64,000 nucleotides of DNA from Kibdelosporangium banguiense (GCF_017876405.1 NZ_JAGINW010000001.1:5531203-5595202); one strand, 5' to 3'. Positions 16,662 to 26,173 are shown, counted from the first letter of the stretch. Notes: a model not told the origin generated them from the letters alone. A program made the numbers and translations.

Positions 16662-17178
16662 GGACGAGGTATCCGTCCAAACGGGACACCTGACCGGTGT
16701 CCGGGTCGGGCGGGAGGGCGTGGCCGAGGTCGTTGGCGCGGACCTCGCCGATCCACTGGTCGTGCTGGTACTCGTGGTTGATCAAGGCGATCAGCAGATG
16801 AGTCGCCACGACGGTGAGCTGGGCCGGGGCGCCGACACGGCCGGCGGCGATGTCGTTCATCCGGGCGTGCACGCGTTCGGCGACGGTGTCCCGGAATTCG
16901 GTGAGCCGCTTGATGGTGGGCAGTGCGCCGCGGAACCGTTCGGGCTGTGCGGAGTCCATCAGACCGTCCAGTTCGGGGTCGGGGCTGGGCTCGGCCGCGG
17001 TGAGGTTGCGGATCATGAAGTGCGCGACGTGGGCCTGGTGGCCGAGGTGCCAGCCGATGGCGCTGGAGTCCTCACTGGGCCGCCAGGTCACCTCGTCCGG
17101 GCTGAGGTCCTTCCACAGCTCGTCGGTATATGCGCGGGCGTGGTCGTACTCGCGCAGCAGTGCCGTTACCTCGATCAT
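16645..17178 (-). CDS. DinB-like four-helix bundle protein
   Basis: The 177-residue protein has the helical layout and histidines of DinB/YfiT-like metalloproteins: WHLGHQAHVAHF near residue 43 and NHEYQHDQWIGE near residue 135. These supply the three-histidine metal site of thiol-dependent transferases and related proteins. Its exact reaction is unknown; mycothiol- or bacillithiol-dependent detoxification is known for some relatives. It converges with the CmtR-like gene and overlaps its end. No functional link is evident beyond proximity. Confidence 0.75.
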   Translation of the reverse strand: MIEVTALLREYDHARAYTDELWKDLSPDEVTWRPSEDSSAIGWHLGHQAHVAHFMIRNLTAAEPSPDPELDGLMDSAQPERFRGALPTIKRLTEFRDTVAERVHARMNDIAAGRVGAPAQLTVVATHLLIALINHEYQHDQWIGEVRANDLGHALPPDPDTGQVSRLDGYLVLNPLA

Positions 17179-17260
17179 GTGGCCACCTGTGTACCGGGAG
17201 ATGGTGCGTGCCGCGCGCAGGCCGCCGGCCGGCGCGCCTTCGATTGCGGAAAGTACCGGA

Positions 17261-17935
17261 TCACACCGGCGGTACGAGGGTGATCTTGTCGATGTTCGGG
17301 CCGCCGGTCTTGGTGATCGCGGTCGCCCTGATCTTGGTGGTGCCGGCCGGCACAGTCGCGTGAACGGTCAGCGTCCGCCAGTCCGACCAGCCGTTGGTCA
17401 CCGGGAAGAACGCGTACTCGACCACAGTCCCGTTGACGGTGATGGCCGCGATCCGCGCCTCACCGCTACCGTTGGCAAACCTGAAGACGATGTCCGCGGC
17501 GGCCGTGGTCACGGTCCATTCGATCGCTCCACCCTGCGCGTTGTCGTAGTCGATGAATCCGGAGCCAGTGAATCCACTGTGGTTGGCCGCGAACCTCGCG
17601 TAGTAGACCCGGGCGTCCTCGGCCTGGTAATCCACGGCTGCGGGCTTCGGCGGAGTGGTCGGTGAGGGTGGCCTCGGCGAAGGCATGACCGGCTGGCGAT
17701 ACTCCGAAGTGGATGGTGCGGGCGTTCTGCTCACAGTGCCGATCGACGGCGACGGGAGCGGCACGGAAACGCTTGACTGCGGCGGTTTCGGTACATCCGC
17801 TTCGGAATACCGCGCCTGCGGCACAACGATCTGCGTGCCGACGGGCTGGTCGGGCTGATTCACCAGCAGCGTCGCGACAGCCGCCGCCGCGCACGCGGCA
17901 ACCCCGAACGCGGCCCGCTTGAGCCTGCGGTCCAT
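17261..17935 (-). CDS. Membrane-anchored or secreted protein with one CBM35-like module
   Basis: The 224-residue product has an N-terminal hydrophobic segment (about 6-26, LKRAAFGVAACAAAAVATLL) that could be a signal anchor. A proline/serine-rich linker (about 45-100) follows, then a C-terminal carbohydrate-binding module opening with YQAEDARVYYARF and ending IDKITLVPP, typical of CBM35/CBM6. No catalytic domain is present. It may display a sugar-binding module on the cell surface. The neighbours (DinB, esterase) do not indicate a target. Confidence 0.7.
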   Translation of the reverse strand: MDRRLKRAAFGVAACAAAAVATLLVNQPDQPVGTQIVVPQARYSEADVPKPPQSSVSVPLPSPSIGTVSRTPAPSTSEYRQPVMPSPRPPSPTTPPKPAAVDYQAEDARVYYARFAANHSGFTGSGFIDYDNAQGGAIEWTVTTAAADIVFRFANGSGEARIAAITVNGTVVEYAFFPVTNGWSDWRTLTVHATVPAGTTKIRATAITKTGGPNIDKITLVPPV

Positions 17936-18032
17936 CTAATGGTCCTCCCCTTGCTCCTGCGTTAGGAGTAGTAGCACGAGGCAAGAGGTGATCATGGATT
18001 CATGCGTTCGGAGCATCGCGCGCCGCAAGTGT

Positions 18033-18947
18033 CTATGCGGTGGCCCGCCTGAGCCATTCGCGGCCACGCGCGACAAAGTCCTCGGCCAAGGTCGTCCTGG
18101 CTGCCCATGACTCGAATCCGTGGGGCGCGCCGGAAACCACGTCCAGCTCGCAGTCGACGCCGGCTTCACGCAGCCGTCGCGCGTAGTCGGTGTCCTCGTC
18201 GTAGAACAGGTCGATATCGCCCACGCCGACCCACGCCGGGGGAAGGCCGCTGAGGTCCTCGCGTCGGGCAGCCACCGAATAGGGCTTTGCCGCCTGTCCG
18301 GGGTGGCCCAGGTAGGCGCGCCAGCCGAACCGGTTGGAGCGGTTGTTCCAGACGTGATGCCGGATGTCGTCGAGTTCCGTCCTGGCCGCGGTCCGGTCGT
18401 CGAGCATCGGGCAGAACAGCAGTTGGGCGCGCGGCTGGGGCCCGCCTTCGTCGTGAATCCTGTGGACCAGGCTGGCGGCCAGACCGCCGCCCGCGCTCTG
18501 GCCCCCGATCGCGATCCGCGCCGGGTCCACGCCGAGATCCTCAGCCGAGCGCTGGAAGAAGTCCCACGCCGTGGCGCAGTCGTCGATCGCCGCCGGGAAC
18601 GGATCCTCTGGCGCCAGGCGATAGTCGACCGAGACCACGACCATGCCCAGCTCGCGTGCGATGGTGGAACAGAGGCGGTCGTCCTGCGCGGGTATGCCCA
18701 TGACCAGGCCACCGCCATGGATCCAGAGCAGTCCGGCGCCGGACGCGCCGGACTGCGGCCGGTAGACACGCGCGGGCGTTCCACCCGCGTCGACGTCCTG
18801 GAATCGGACCCCGTCGACCACCGCGTCCCGGCTGAGCCGACGCTGCGCCGCCCTCAGCAGCCGGCGTACCCATGTACGGCTCAGCGGCAGCGAGGGAACG
18901 CGTTTCACTGCTTTGCGCAATTCAGGGTTGACCCTGGTCAGCTCCAT
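18033..18947 (-). CDS. Alpha/beta hydrolase, HSL-family esterase
   Basis: The 304-residue protein carries the oxyanion motif LLWIHGGGLVMG, the nucleophile elbow GGQSAGGG (GxSxG), an Asp in GVGDIDLFYDEDTDYA and a His in SGAPHGFESW. Together they form the catalytic machinery of hormone-sensitive-lipase-type esterases. It has no signal peptide, so it acts in the cytoplasm, on an unknown ester. It is divergent from a TetR-type regulator gene, with an inverted repeat between them, which suggests control by that regulator. Confidence 0.88.
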   Translation of the reverse strand: MELTRVNPELRKAVKRVPSLPLSRTWVRRLLRAAQRRLSRDAVVDGVRFQDVDAGGTPARVYRPQSGASGAGLLWIHGGGLVMGIPAQDDRLCSTIARELGMVVVSVDYRLAPEDPFPAAIDDCATAWDFFQRSAEDLGVDPARIAIGGQSAGGGLAASLVHRIHDEGGPQPRAQLLFCPMLDDRTAARTELDDIRHHVWNNRSNRFGWRAYLGHPGQAAKPYSVAARREDLSGLPPAWVGVGDIDLFYDEDTDYARRLREAGVDCELDVVSGAPHGFESWAARTTLAEDFVARGREWLRRATA

Positions 18948-19017
18948 GAACCGCTCCCGTCCCGATGATCATCGACAAGGTACTTCCAGGGCATGCGGAC
19001 GGCCACTCAGGATCAAA

Positions 19018-19040
19018 GTAACACTTGCTCCTTTAGTTAC
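19018..19040. promoter_or_regulatory. Candidate TetR operator between esterase and regulator genes
   Basis: GTAAC and GTTAC form an inverted repeat separated by 13 bases in an otherwise rather AT-richer patch, 19 bp before the TetR-type start and 70 bp before the divergent esterase start. The position suits a shared operator for both directions. Confidence 0.5.
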
Positions 19041-19059
19041 ATCTGTGCATTATCTCGAT

Positions 19060-19671
19060 ATGGACCTGAACGAGGCTGAACCGGCGCGGGATCGCCGGGT
19101 GCGCCGCTCGCGCGCAGCGCTGATGCGGGCCGCAGTCGAGTTGGTCAGCGAGCGTGGCACGGCGGCCGTCACGCTTTCCGACATCGCCGGGGCTGCGGAC
19201 GTGAGCCGCCGAGTGGTGTACCAGCACTTCGGGGACCGTGACACGTTGCTGCTGGAGGCTGGTCTCGATCTCGCGCGACGAGAGTTGTTGCCACGCCTGG
19301 CGGAGACCCCGCAGGAGGCGACCGGGCGTGAGCAGACGCTCGCGACGGCCCGGCATTTCGCCGATCACCGGGCGTTCTACCGCGCCCTGCTGACCGGTTC
19401 CTGCGCGTTCGCACTGGATCGTGGGCTGATCAGCCTGCTCCTGCCGATCAACCGGCAGGCCATCGGGAAACTGTACGGCGATCGGCTCAGCCGGCAGGTC
19501 GTCGACGATCTCGCCGTCCTGCTGACCGGGGGTGCGGGGTCCTTCATCACAAGCTGGGTCGTCGAGGGCGACGACCCGCTTGATCCCGAGGCGTTCACCG
19601 ATCGGCTTTTGGACGTGATGTCCGTGCTGATGACTGCCACAGGCCGAATCGATGCGGAGGATGTCCGATGA
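19060..19671 (+). CDS. TetR family transcriptional regulator
   Basis: The 203-residue protein has a TetR helix-turn-helix (ALMRAAVELVSERGTAAVTL then AADVSRRVVYQHFGDRDTLL) and a helical ligand-binding domain. I chose the ATG at 19060 because the homologous region begins there; longer frames start inside the promoter. No clear ribosome site is visible, so the transcript may be leaderless. It is coupled by an ATGA overlap to the CocE-like hydrolase gene and is divergent from the esterase gene. It probably controls both in response to a compound those enzymes act on. Confidence 0.88.
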   Translation: MDLNEAEPARDRRVRRSRAALMRAAVELVSERGTAAVTLSDIAGAADVSRRVVYQHFGDRDTLLLEAGLDLARRELLPRLAETPQEATGREQTLATARHFADHRAFYRALLTGSCAFALDRGLISLLLPINRQAIGKLYGDRLSRQVVDDLAVLLTGGAGSFITSWVVEGDDPLDPEAFTDRLLDVMSVLMTATGRIDAEDVR

Positions 19672-21275
19672 ACCTGATGAGCCACATCATCCAGCGTCAG
19701 CTCAAGCTGCCGCCGCCACTGACCCGCGACGTGGTGGTCCAGCGAGATCTGCGCGTGCCGATGCCCGACGGGGTCGAACTGCTGGCGGACCGGTGGGCAC
19801 CGCGGGCCGGCGGTAAGGGTCTGCCGACCGCGTTGATCCGCACCCCGTACGGCCGCAGCGGCGCTTTCGGCATGATCTTTGCCAGGCCACTGGCTGAGCG
19901 CGGGTACCAGGTGCTGATCCAGAGTGTGCGCGGCGGGTTCGGCTCCGGCGGCGCCTTCGATCCGATGCGTCAGGAACGCGCGGATGGTCTGGCGACCATC
20001 GACTGGGTCGTGAAGCAGCCCTGGTCCGGCGACGCGATCGTGCTGTACGGCCTGAGCTACCTGGGGTATGTGCAGTGGGCCGTCGCCGATCAATTACCAC
20101 CGCAGGTCAAGGCGATGATCCCGGTGGTGACCGAGTCGGCGCTGACGCTGGAGTTCCTGCGTTGCGACGGCATGTCACTGGAGACGCCGTTCGAATGGGG
20201 AGTCCTGGTCGGCACCCAGACTCGCCCGCTGGCGCTGTTGCGCAGGTTTCCGCAGGCGAGGAAGGCGGCGCGGGCGATACGGACGCTTCCGCTCAACCGG
20301 GCCGACATCGCCGCGTTCGGCGAGCGTTCCGAGTACATTCAGGACATTCTCGCCCACGACGCGGACGCGCCGCGTTGGGCCGGTTTCGACCACTCCAGCC
20401 GCGTGGCCGACGTGACTGTGCCGGTCAGCTCGATCGGCGGCTGGTACGACATCTTCCTGCCAGGTCAGCTCCGCGACTTCAAAATCCTGCAGGAAAACGG
20501 AAATCCAGCCCGGCTGACGGTCGGCCCATGGACCCACGCGGAGTTCAACAGCACGCCGGTCGAGCAGGCTGTCGAGTTTGGACTTGCCTACGCTCGCGGT
20601 GAACAACCGGCGCGACGCGCCCCGGTCCGGTTGTACGTCATGGGCGAGAACGCCTGGCACGACTTTGAATCCTGGCCGCCCGCCGGCTACTCGCCGCAGT
20701 CCTTCCACCTCGGTTCCGGTGGCGTACTGACGTCCGAACCGCCAACTGAGTCCAAACCGGACAGTTACCGCTACGACCCGAACGACCCGACCCCGGCCGT
20801 CGGCGGCGTACGCATGGTCAAGGACAGCGGCCGCGCGGACAACACCACACTGGAGGCCCGTCCGGATGTGCTCACCTACACCACCCCGATCCTCGACCAG
20901 GACGTCGAGGTCATCGGTGAGGTCAGCGCCCAGATCTGGTTCTCCTCCAGCCTGCCCCACGCGGACGTGTTCGTCCGCCTCTGCGACGTCGACCAGGAAG
21001 GGCGTTCCTGGAACGTCAGTGACGGCCTGGTCAGCGTCACCGACGCCGAGACTTCACAACGCGTGGACGTCAAACTCTGGCCGACCGCGTACCGGTTCAA
21101 GCGTGGACACCGAATCCGGGTGCAGGTCTCCAGCGGTGCTTTCCCACGCTACGCACGCAATCCCGGTACCGGCGAGTCACGCGCGACCGCCACTACGCTT
21201 CTGGCCGCTGACCAGAGTGCGTACCACGACCCGCAACACCCGTCCGCGATCATCCTGCCGATCCTGGGGAAGTGA
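19668..21275 (+). CDS. CocE/NonD family hydrolase (S15-type acyl hydrolase)
   Basis: The 535-residue enzyme has an alpha/beta-hydrolase core with nucleophile motif LYGLSYLGYVQW (GxSxxG) and a likely catalytic His in GPWTHAEF, followed by the C-terminal jelly-roll domain (about 350-535) typical of cocaine esterase and X-Pro dipeptidyl peptidases. It has no signal peptide. Its start codon overlaps the tetR-type stop. Codon 143 is TTA. The 3' end overlaps the converging LysR gene by 26 bp. The substrate, an ester or amide, is unknown. Confidence 0.88.
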   Translation: MNLMSHIIQRQLKLPPPLTRDVVVQRDLRVPMPDGVELLADRWAPRAGGKGLPTALIRTPYGRSGAFGMIFARPLAERGYQVLIQSVRGGFGSGGAFDPMRQERADGLATIDWVVKQPWSGDAIVLYGLSYLGYVQWAVADQLPPQVKAMIPVVTESALTLEFLRCDGMSLETPFEWGVLVGTQTRPLALLRRFPQARKAARAIRTLPLNRADIAAFGERSEYIQDILAHDADAPRWAGFDHSSRVADVTVPVSSIGGWYDIFLPGQLRDFKILQENGNPARLTVGPWTHAEFNSTPVEQAVEFGLAYARGEQPARRAPVRLYVMGENAWHDFESWPPAGYSPQSFHLGSGGVLTSEPPTESKPDSYRYDPNDPTPAVGGVRMVKDSGRADNTTLEARPDVLTYTTPILDQDVEVIGEVSAQIWFSSSLPHADVFVRLCDVDQEGRSWNVSDGLVSVTDAETSQRVDVKLWPTAYRFKRGHRIRVQVSSGAFPRYARNPGTGESRATATTLLAADQSAYHDPQHPSAIILPILGK

Positions 21276-22152
21276 GCAACGAGACCAGCTTGCTGGTGAA
21301 CTGGGTGGCCGACCAGGGCAGGCGACGGCCGGGCATGGTCTGGACCTGGGCCTCGCGCTGGCGGAACACCGGATGGTCGAGTCGTACGTAGGCGACTCCG
21401 TCGACGTCGAGGTCGCCCAGGTCGCCGACGAGTGCGACGCCGCCGGCGCAGCGGACGAATTCGTACAGCGGGGCCAGTGCGTCGCAGACCAGTACCGGGT
21501 GGATGGTCAGGCCTTCCAGCTGCACGCCGATGTCGAACAGTTCGCGCTGGCTGGTCGCGGTCGAACCGAGGGCGAGCGGGTATTCGCAGAGTTCCGCCAG
21601 GCCGACCCGGTCTCGTCCGGCCAGCTCGTGTCCAATGGGGACGATTCCGGCCACGGGTACCTCGACCGCGCATTCCACTCGTACGTTGTGCTGTGGCCCC
21701 ATTGTGTACGTGACGGCGATGTCGGCGATCCCCTCGACGACCCGGCGAGTCGCTTCCTGGCGGGACACGACGTCCAGCTGGAAGGTCACGTCTGGATTTT
21801 CGCGCCGGAATGCCGCCATCGCACGGGGAATGATCCGGCGCCCGAAGCCCTCCGAGCAGGCGACGGTGATGGTGCGGGTTTCCACGTCAGGGCCTGCGCG
21901 TAGCTCGTGGACCAAGGCGGCGGCCTCGGCTTCGCTGCGGCGGGCATGCGCCAGGAGCCGGGATCCGGCGTCGGTCAACGTCATGCCCCGGGCGTGCCGG
22001 ACGAACAGGGGCACGCCGAATCCGGACTCGAGCTTGCCGATCTGCCTGCTGATCGCCGACGGTGCGACGGTCAGCGCTTGTGCGGCCTCGGTCAGCGTTC
22101 CGGTGCGGGCGACCTCGAGGAAATAGGTGATGCCTACGGGCAGCAACTGCAT
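21250..22152 (-). CDS. LysR family transcriptional regulator
   Basis: The 300-residue protein has the N-terminal LysR helix-turn-helix (ITYFLEVARTGTLTEAAQAL, SAISRQIGKLE) and a substrate-binding domain of the periplasmic type II fold. It is divergent from the M20 peptidase and MFS transporter pair (125-bp gap), the classical arrangement in which a LysR protein activates the adjacent operon when its pathway substrate is present. Confidence 0.92.
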   Translation of the reverse strand: MQLLPVGITYFLEVARTGTLTEAAQALTVAPSAISRQIGKLESGFGVPLFVRHARGMTLTDAGSRLLAHARRSEAEAAALVHELRAGPDVETRTITVACSEGFGRRIIPRAMAAFRRENPDVTFQLDVVSRQEATRRVVEGIADIAVTYTMGPQHNVRVECAVEVPVAGIVPIGHELAGRDRVGLAELCEYPLALGSTATSQRELFDIGVQLEGLTIHPVLVCDALAPLYEFVRCAGGVALVGDLGDLDVDGVAYVRLDHPVFRQREAQVQTMPGRRLPWSATQFTSKLVSLLTSPGSAG

Positions 22153-22277
22153 CGGGGCCTCCGTGCTCGGTTTGCCGATATTAGAACGCTGAGTGGCGCA
22201 AACGGCAATGGCCGGTGACCGGCGAGCGGCTTACGCTGCTGATCAGCGCAGCGACCGTCAATCCTGGAGCATGCCCG

Positions 22278-23672
22278 GTGATCTCCGCGAAACTGATCGA
22301 ACAGGCCGAGAATCACGTCGACTTCGGCGCCTTCTTCGGCGAGCTGGCGACGATGGTCGGCTATCGCACGGAAAGCACCAGTGCGGGCGGCCGCGTTGCC
22401 CTCAAGGCATACCTCGACGAGATCCTGACGCCGGCACTGGCCGGACTGGGATGTTCGGTGACCGAGTACCCCAACCCGGATCCCGCCGGCGGCCCGTTCC
22501 TGGTCGGGACCCGGGTCGAGTCGCCCGAGTCGCCGACAGTGCTGTGCTACGGCCATGCCGATGTCGTCGACGGTCAGTCCGGGCAGTGGCGTGACTGCCG
22601 CGACCCGTGGACCCTTACTGCCGAAGGGGACCGCTGGTACGGCCGTGGGGCGGCCGACAACAAAGGGCAGCACCTGGTCAACATCACGGCGTTGCGGCTG
22701 TTGCTCGCCGACCAGGGCGCGCTCGGGTTCAACCTGACCTGGCTGTTCGAAACCGGTGAGGAGATCGGTTCTCCCGGCCTTGCCGAGTTCGCGGCCGCGC
22801 ATCGCGACGAACTGAAGGCGGACGTCCTGATCGCCTCGGACGGCCCGAGGCTCGACGCGACCACACCGACGTTGTTTCTGGGAGCGCGGGGTGGCGTGGG
22901 GATCATGCTCGACGTCGACCTGCGGCCTGATGCGTACCACTCCGGCAACTGGGGCGGCGTCCTGCGCAATCCGGCGACAACTCTCGCCGGAGCGATCGCG
23001 AGCCTTGTCGACGGGCACGGTCGCATCCAGGTGCCGGAGTTGCTGCCGCCCGAACTCCCGGACGCCGTGCGTGCGGCTCTGGCCGGTGTCCAGGTCGCGA
23101 ACAGCCCTGGCGACCCGGTTGCGGACGAAGGCTGGGGCGACACCAGCCTGACTGCCGCCGAGCGGCTTTATGGCTGGAACACACTCGAAGTCCTTTCGCT
23201 CGGGGCCGCGGACGTCGACAACCCCGTCAACGCCATCCCGGGCCGGGCGCGCGCGATCCTGCAACTGCGATATGTCGCCGGAACAAACGTGGACCATCTG
23301 ACCGAGGTCATCGCTAGGCATCTAGCTACCCATGGCTATCCGATGGTCGGCGTCACCATGCTGAACAGTTTTCCGGCCAGCCGTACCGAAATCGACGGCA
23401 CATGGCCGCAGTGGGCCAAGCAGACGCTTGAGCAAGTCACCGGCAAGCCCGTCGCCGTCCTGCCCAACATCGGCGGTTCCCTGCCAAACCACGTTTTCAC
23501 CGACATTCTCGGCCTGCCCACGCTGTGGCTGCCGCACTCGTATCCGGGCTGTCTGCAGCACGCGCCGGACGAACACATGCTCCGCCCGATCGCTCGCGAG
23601 GGGATTGTGCTTGCGATCGCCCTGTTCCATGCCCTCGGCAACCAGGTATCGTCCGGAAAGGACAGTCAATGA
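22278..23672 (+). CDS. M20 family metallopeptidase
   Basis: The 464-residue product has the dinuclear zinc motifs of M20 peptidases/deacylases: CYGHADVVDG (first His and Asp), GRGAADNKGQ (bridging Asp) and LFETGEEIGSPG (catalytic and metal Glu). A lid domain follows (about 190-330). I chose the GTG at 22278, preceded by TGGAG eight bases upstream, over a longer in-frame start at 22215. It overlaps the MFS transporter gene by four bases. The pair probably imports and hydrolyses an N-acylated amino acid or small peptide, under the divergent LysR protein. Confidence 0.9.
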   Translation: MISAKLIEQAENHVDFGAFFGELATMVGYRTESTSAGGRVALKAYLDEILTPALAGLGCSVTEYPNPDPAGGPFLVGTRVESPESPTVLCYGHADVVDGQSGQWRDCRDPWTLTAEGDRWYGRGAADNKGQHLVNITALRLLLADQGALGFNLTWLFETGEEIGSPGLAEFAAAHRDELKADVLIASDGPRLDATTPTLFLGARGGVGIMLDVDLRPDAYHSGNWGGVLRNPATTLAGAIASLVDGHGRIQVPELLPPELPDAVRAALAGVQVANSPGDPVADEGWGDTSLTAAERLYGWNTLEVLSLGAADVDNPVNAIPGRARAILQLRYVAGTNVDHLTEVIARHLATHGYPMVGVTMLNSFPASRTEIDGTWPQWAKQTLEQVTGKPVAVLPNIGGSLPNHVFTDILGLPTLWLPHSYPGCLQHAPDEHMLRPIAREGIVLAIALFHALGNQVSSGKDSQ

Positions 23673-24934
23673 CGACTGTGACGCCTGCGCCCAGAGTGTC
23701 CACGAAGCGTGCGATCGCGGCCGCGACAATCGGCAACGCGCTTGAGTGGTTCGACTTGGCCGTCTACGCGCTGATGGCTGTCTACATCGGAAAGGCGTTC
23801 TTCCCGCCCGGAGATCCTGGCGTCCAGGTGGTGCAGGCGTACGCGGTTTTCGGTGTGACGTACCTGATCCGCCCGCTCGGCGGGCTGGTCCTCGGCGCTT
23901 ACGCCGACCGGCACGGGCGTAAGAAAGCGCTGATGGTGACGATCTGGCTGATGCTCATCGGCACACTACTGATCGCGATCATGCCCGGTTACGCCACACT
24001 GGGGATCTTCGCGCCCATGGGGATCGTGGTCGCGCGCCTGATCCAGGGATTCGCGGCCGGCGGCGAGTTCGGCGCCGCCACCTCGTTCCTGGTGGAGCAG
24101 AACGAAAAACGCAAGAGCCTGCTCGGCAGTTTCCAGTTCGCCAGCCAGGGACTGTCCACATTGATGGCCGCAGGATTCGCCGCCGGGCTGACGGCAGTGC
24201 TGTCCCAGCAACAGATGGTGGAGTGGGGCTGGCGGGTGCCGTTCGTGTTCGGCCTGCTGGTCGGCCCAGTCGGCTACTACATCCGCCGGCATGTGGACGA
24301 GTCGCCGGCGATGACGCAGCAGGCCAAGAAGTCCTCGCCGATCCGTACGGTGTTCCGGGACCACTGGGCCGGTCTGCTGATCGCCGGTGGAGCGTTGGTG
24401 GTCTCGACCGCGCTCAACTTCATCCTGCAGTACATGCCGACCTTCGGGATCAAGGAACTGGGCCTGGACGACTCCCTGTCGTTCGTCGCCCTGTTCATCA
24501 CGGGCGTCATCCTGACAGTGGTGACGCCGGTCGTCGGCCTGCTCGCCGACCGGTTCGGCAGACTGAGGATCATGGTGCCGTCCGCGGTGCTGATCGGCGT
24601 GAGTGCCGTCCCCCTGTTCGTCTGGCTGACGACGGCTCCATCCTTCCTGACCCTTGCGCTGTGCATGACGATTCTCGGTCTGTTGAAGGCCGTCTACTTC
24701 GCCGCCCTGCCATCGGTGATGTCCGACGCGTTCACTGTGGACGCTCGAGCGACCGGGCTTTCGTTCAGCTACAACATGGCGGTCGGCGTCTTCGGCGGCT
24801 TCACTCCGACGATCGCCGCGGCACTGATCGCCGGGACCGGCTCCCAGACCTCCCCGGCGTACTACCTGCTGGCCGCATCCCTGCTGAGCGTCGGCGCGCT
24901 GGCGGCGGCCAGCAGAACCCGAGGCATCCGCTGA
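23669..24934 (+). CDS. MFS transporter, metabolite:H+ symporter type
   Basis: The 421-residue membrane protein has about twelve helices. It contains the metabolite:H+ symporter signature near the N-terminus (ATIGNALEWFDLAVYALMAV), GVTYLIRPLGGLVLGAYADR and RKKALM in the loop between helices 2 and 3. These transporters take up organic acids, amino-acid derivatives or osmolytes with protons. The ATG at 23669 overlaps the M20 stop codon (ATGA), so both are translated together and the transporter likely imports the peptidase substrate. Confidence 0.9.
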   Translation: MTTVTPAPRVSTKRAIAAATIGNALEWFDLAVYALMAVYIGKAFFPPGDPGVQVVQAYAVFGVTYLIRPLGGLVLGAYADRHGRKKALMVTIWLMLIGTLLIAIMPGYATLGIFAPMGIVVARLIQGFAAGGEFGAATSFLVEQNEKRKSLLGSFQFASQGLSTLMAAGFAAGLTAVLSQQQMVEWGWRVPFVFGLLVGPVGYYIRRHVDESPAMTQQAKKSSPIRTVFRDHWAGLLIAGGALVVSTALNFILQYMPTFGIKELGLDDSLSFVALFITGVILTVVTPVVGLLADRFGRLRIMVPSAVLIGVSAVPLFVWLTTAPSFLTLALCMTILGLLKAVYFAALPSVMSDAFTVDARATGLSFSYNMAVGVFGGFTPTIAAALIAGTGSQTSPAYYLLAASLLSVGALAAASRTRGIR

Positions 24935-25031
24935 CGGCCCTGACCAGGGCACTCATGTGATACCAACGAAATGCTCATGACCCGGCGGCAACGCTGAGCG
25001 GGTCAGACCGGCCTCGTTTCCTGGAGGATGG

Positions 25032-25583
25032 ATGAGCATCTGGTTACGCAAGGCATTGGCGTTCGCGGCGGCCGCGGCGGCAATGCTGTGCCTGTCACCG
25101 GCAGCGTCCGCAACCGAGTCCACGCAACCGGCGGTACAGGGCATCAACCCGGGCACGTACCAGAACTTGATCAACAACTACCACCGCAAGTGCCTTGCCG
25201 TGAACTCGGCGGACAACCGCAACGGCAAGCCCCTGATCCACTACGACTGCTACTCTTCGTTCACAGATCAGTACTGGCGGTTCGAGCCCATCGCCGCGGC
25301 CCCCGGCTACTACCGGATCCGCAACCAGCGCACCGACCGATGCGTCGCCGCCGCGAATCCCAACAACGGCGCCCGCATGGTCCAGTACGACTGCGTCGAC
25401 AGCTACTACGACCAATGGTGGTTGCCCGAGCTCATGCCCGACAACCTCCACTACCGCTTCCGCAACTACAAGAGCGGCCGCTGCCTCGCCGTCCCCTCCG
25501 ACCAGGGCCAGAACGGCGCGAACGCCGTCAACTACGACTGCATCCTCGGCTACAACGACCAATGGTGGCAAGTCTGGCCGTGA
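25032..25583 (+). CDS. Secreted ricin B-type (R-type) lectin domain protein
   Basis: The 183-residue product has a signal peptide (LALAFAAAAAAMLCLSP-like stretch, cleavage near ASA) and one beta-trefoil. Three repeats are visible: CLAVNSADNRNGKPLIHYDC with DQYWRF, CVAAANPNNGARMVQYDC with DQWWLP, and CLAVPSDQGQNGANAVNYDC with DQWWQVW. Such domains bind galactose, xylan or other glycans. No catalytic module is attached, so it is a free secreted lectin. GGAGGATG lies just before the ATG. No operon partner is evident; the upstream transporter gene ends 97 bp before it. Confidence 0.88.
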   Translation: MSIWLRKALAFAAAAAAMLCLSPAASATESTQPAVQGINPGTYQNLINNYHRKCLAVNSADNRNGKPLIHYDCYSSFTDQYWRFEPIAAAPGYYRIRNQRTDRCVAAANPNNGARMVQYDCVDSYYDQWWLPELMPDNLHYRFRNYKSGRCLAVPSDQGQNGANAVNYDCILGYNDQWWQVWP

Positions 25584-25725
25584 CGCCACCCCAACCAACA
25601 GCACAGAACCCCAAACCGATTTAACCCCCACTACAAGAAGAAGACAGTCCCCCACCCAACCCGGGGGGTGTCCCTGCTCCAGTCTACAGGGGATAGGGTC
25701 TGAGCAGGGGTTTTCAAGCCGTGAA

Positions 25726-25752
25726 CCGGTGCGAATGGGCCATTCGCACCGG
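25726..25752. terminator. Long inverted repeat, probable terminator after the lectin gene
   Basis: CCGGTGCGAATGG and its perfect 13-base complement are separated by one base, and GTGA/TCAC flanks extend the pairing outside a short mismatch. It lies about 140 bp after the lectin stop, far for a terminator, so a protein-binding site or repeat remnant is also possible. Confidence 0.45.
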
Positions 25753-25815
25753 GATCACCTGAATGGCTGAAGATCTGGCGGGTCAGGTCAGCGCGCGTGA
25801 GTGGAAAGCGAATCC

Positions 25816-25879
25816 GGTCACCGAGATCAACGGTCCGGCACGCCGGTTGGCGCTCCCAGGCCTAGCTCCGGTTGGCGGG
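25816..25879 (+). repeat. Interspersed intergenic repeat, copy B (degenerate)
   Basis: This stretch aligns in order with 47838-47908: GGTCACCGAG versus GGTTGCCGAG, then CGGTC(C/T)GGC, GCCGGTTGG, and a closing C(C/T)GGTTGGCGGG block. It is more diverged and shorter than copies A and C. Confidence 0.5.
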
Positions 25880-25913
25880 CCGAAGGTACGGACAGGCCGG
25901 GGGCAGCGCCGCC

Positions 25914-25940
25914 GAGCGAAAAGCTAGCCCGGTTGCCGAG
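25914..25940 (+). repeat. Partial copy of the interspersed repeat
   Basis: AGCCCGGTTGCCGAG is shared exactly with the front of copy C (47834-47847), and the preceding GAGCG also matches. Only this front part is present. Confidence 0.5.
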
Positions 25941-26173
25941 ACGAATAGTCAATACCTGTGGATGGCTACCCCTGGGGTTTGAGCTTGATGCTGTAGTCGG
26001 CGAGCCAGGCGAGTACGTCGTGATGGTGTTGCTGGGATCGTGGTGAGTTCGGCGACCGGCTCCGGGGGCGGGTGGAACGTCCGTTTTGAGTTCGGCTTCT
26101 GCAAGGATGAGGCCATGCGGGGGCGGGTCGAACATGCCGCCCATCCGCCACGGACTACTGCCGGAAGGGATTG

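Larger units (their letters stand above)
25584..26173. other. Gene-free region with hairpin and repeat copies
   Basis: This 590-bp stretch between the lectin gene and a broken esterase has no convincing gene. It holds a long inverted repeat at 25726-25752 and two pieces of the interspersed repeat at 25816-25879 and 25914-25940. The part next to the pseudogene (25950-26173) shows nothing recognisable. With the decayed esterase it forms a degenerate patch between intact units. Confidence 0.6.

Noticed and set aside
16326..24934. Possible genomic island bounded by the CmtR-like gene
   Set aside because: No tRNA, integrase, direct repeats or insertion sequences were seen at the borders, so only the single gene is suggested as transferred.
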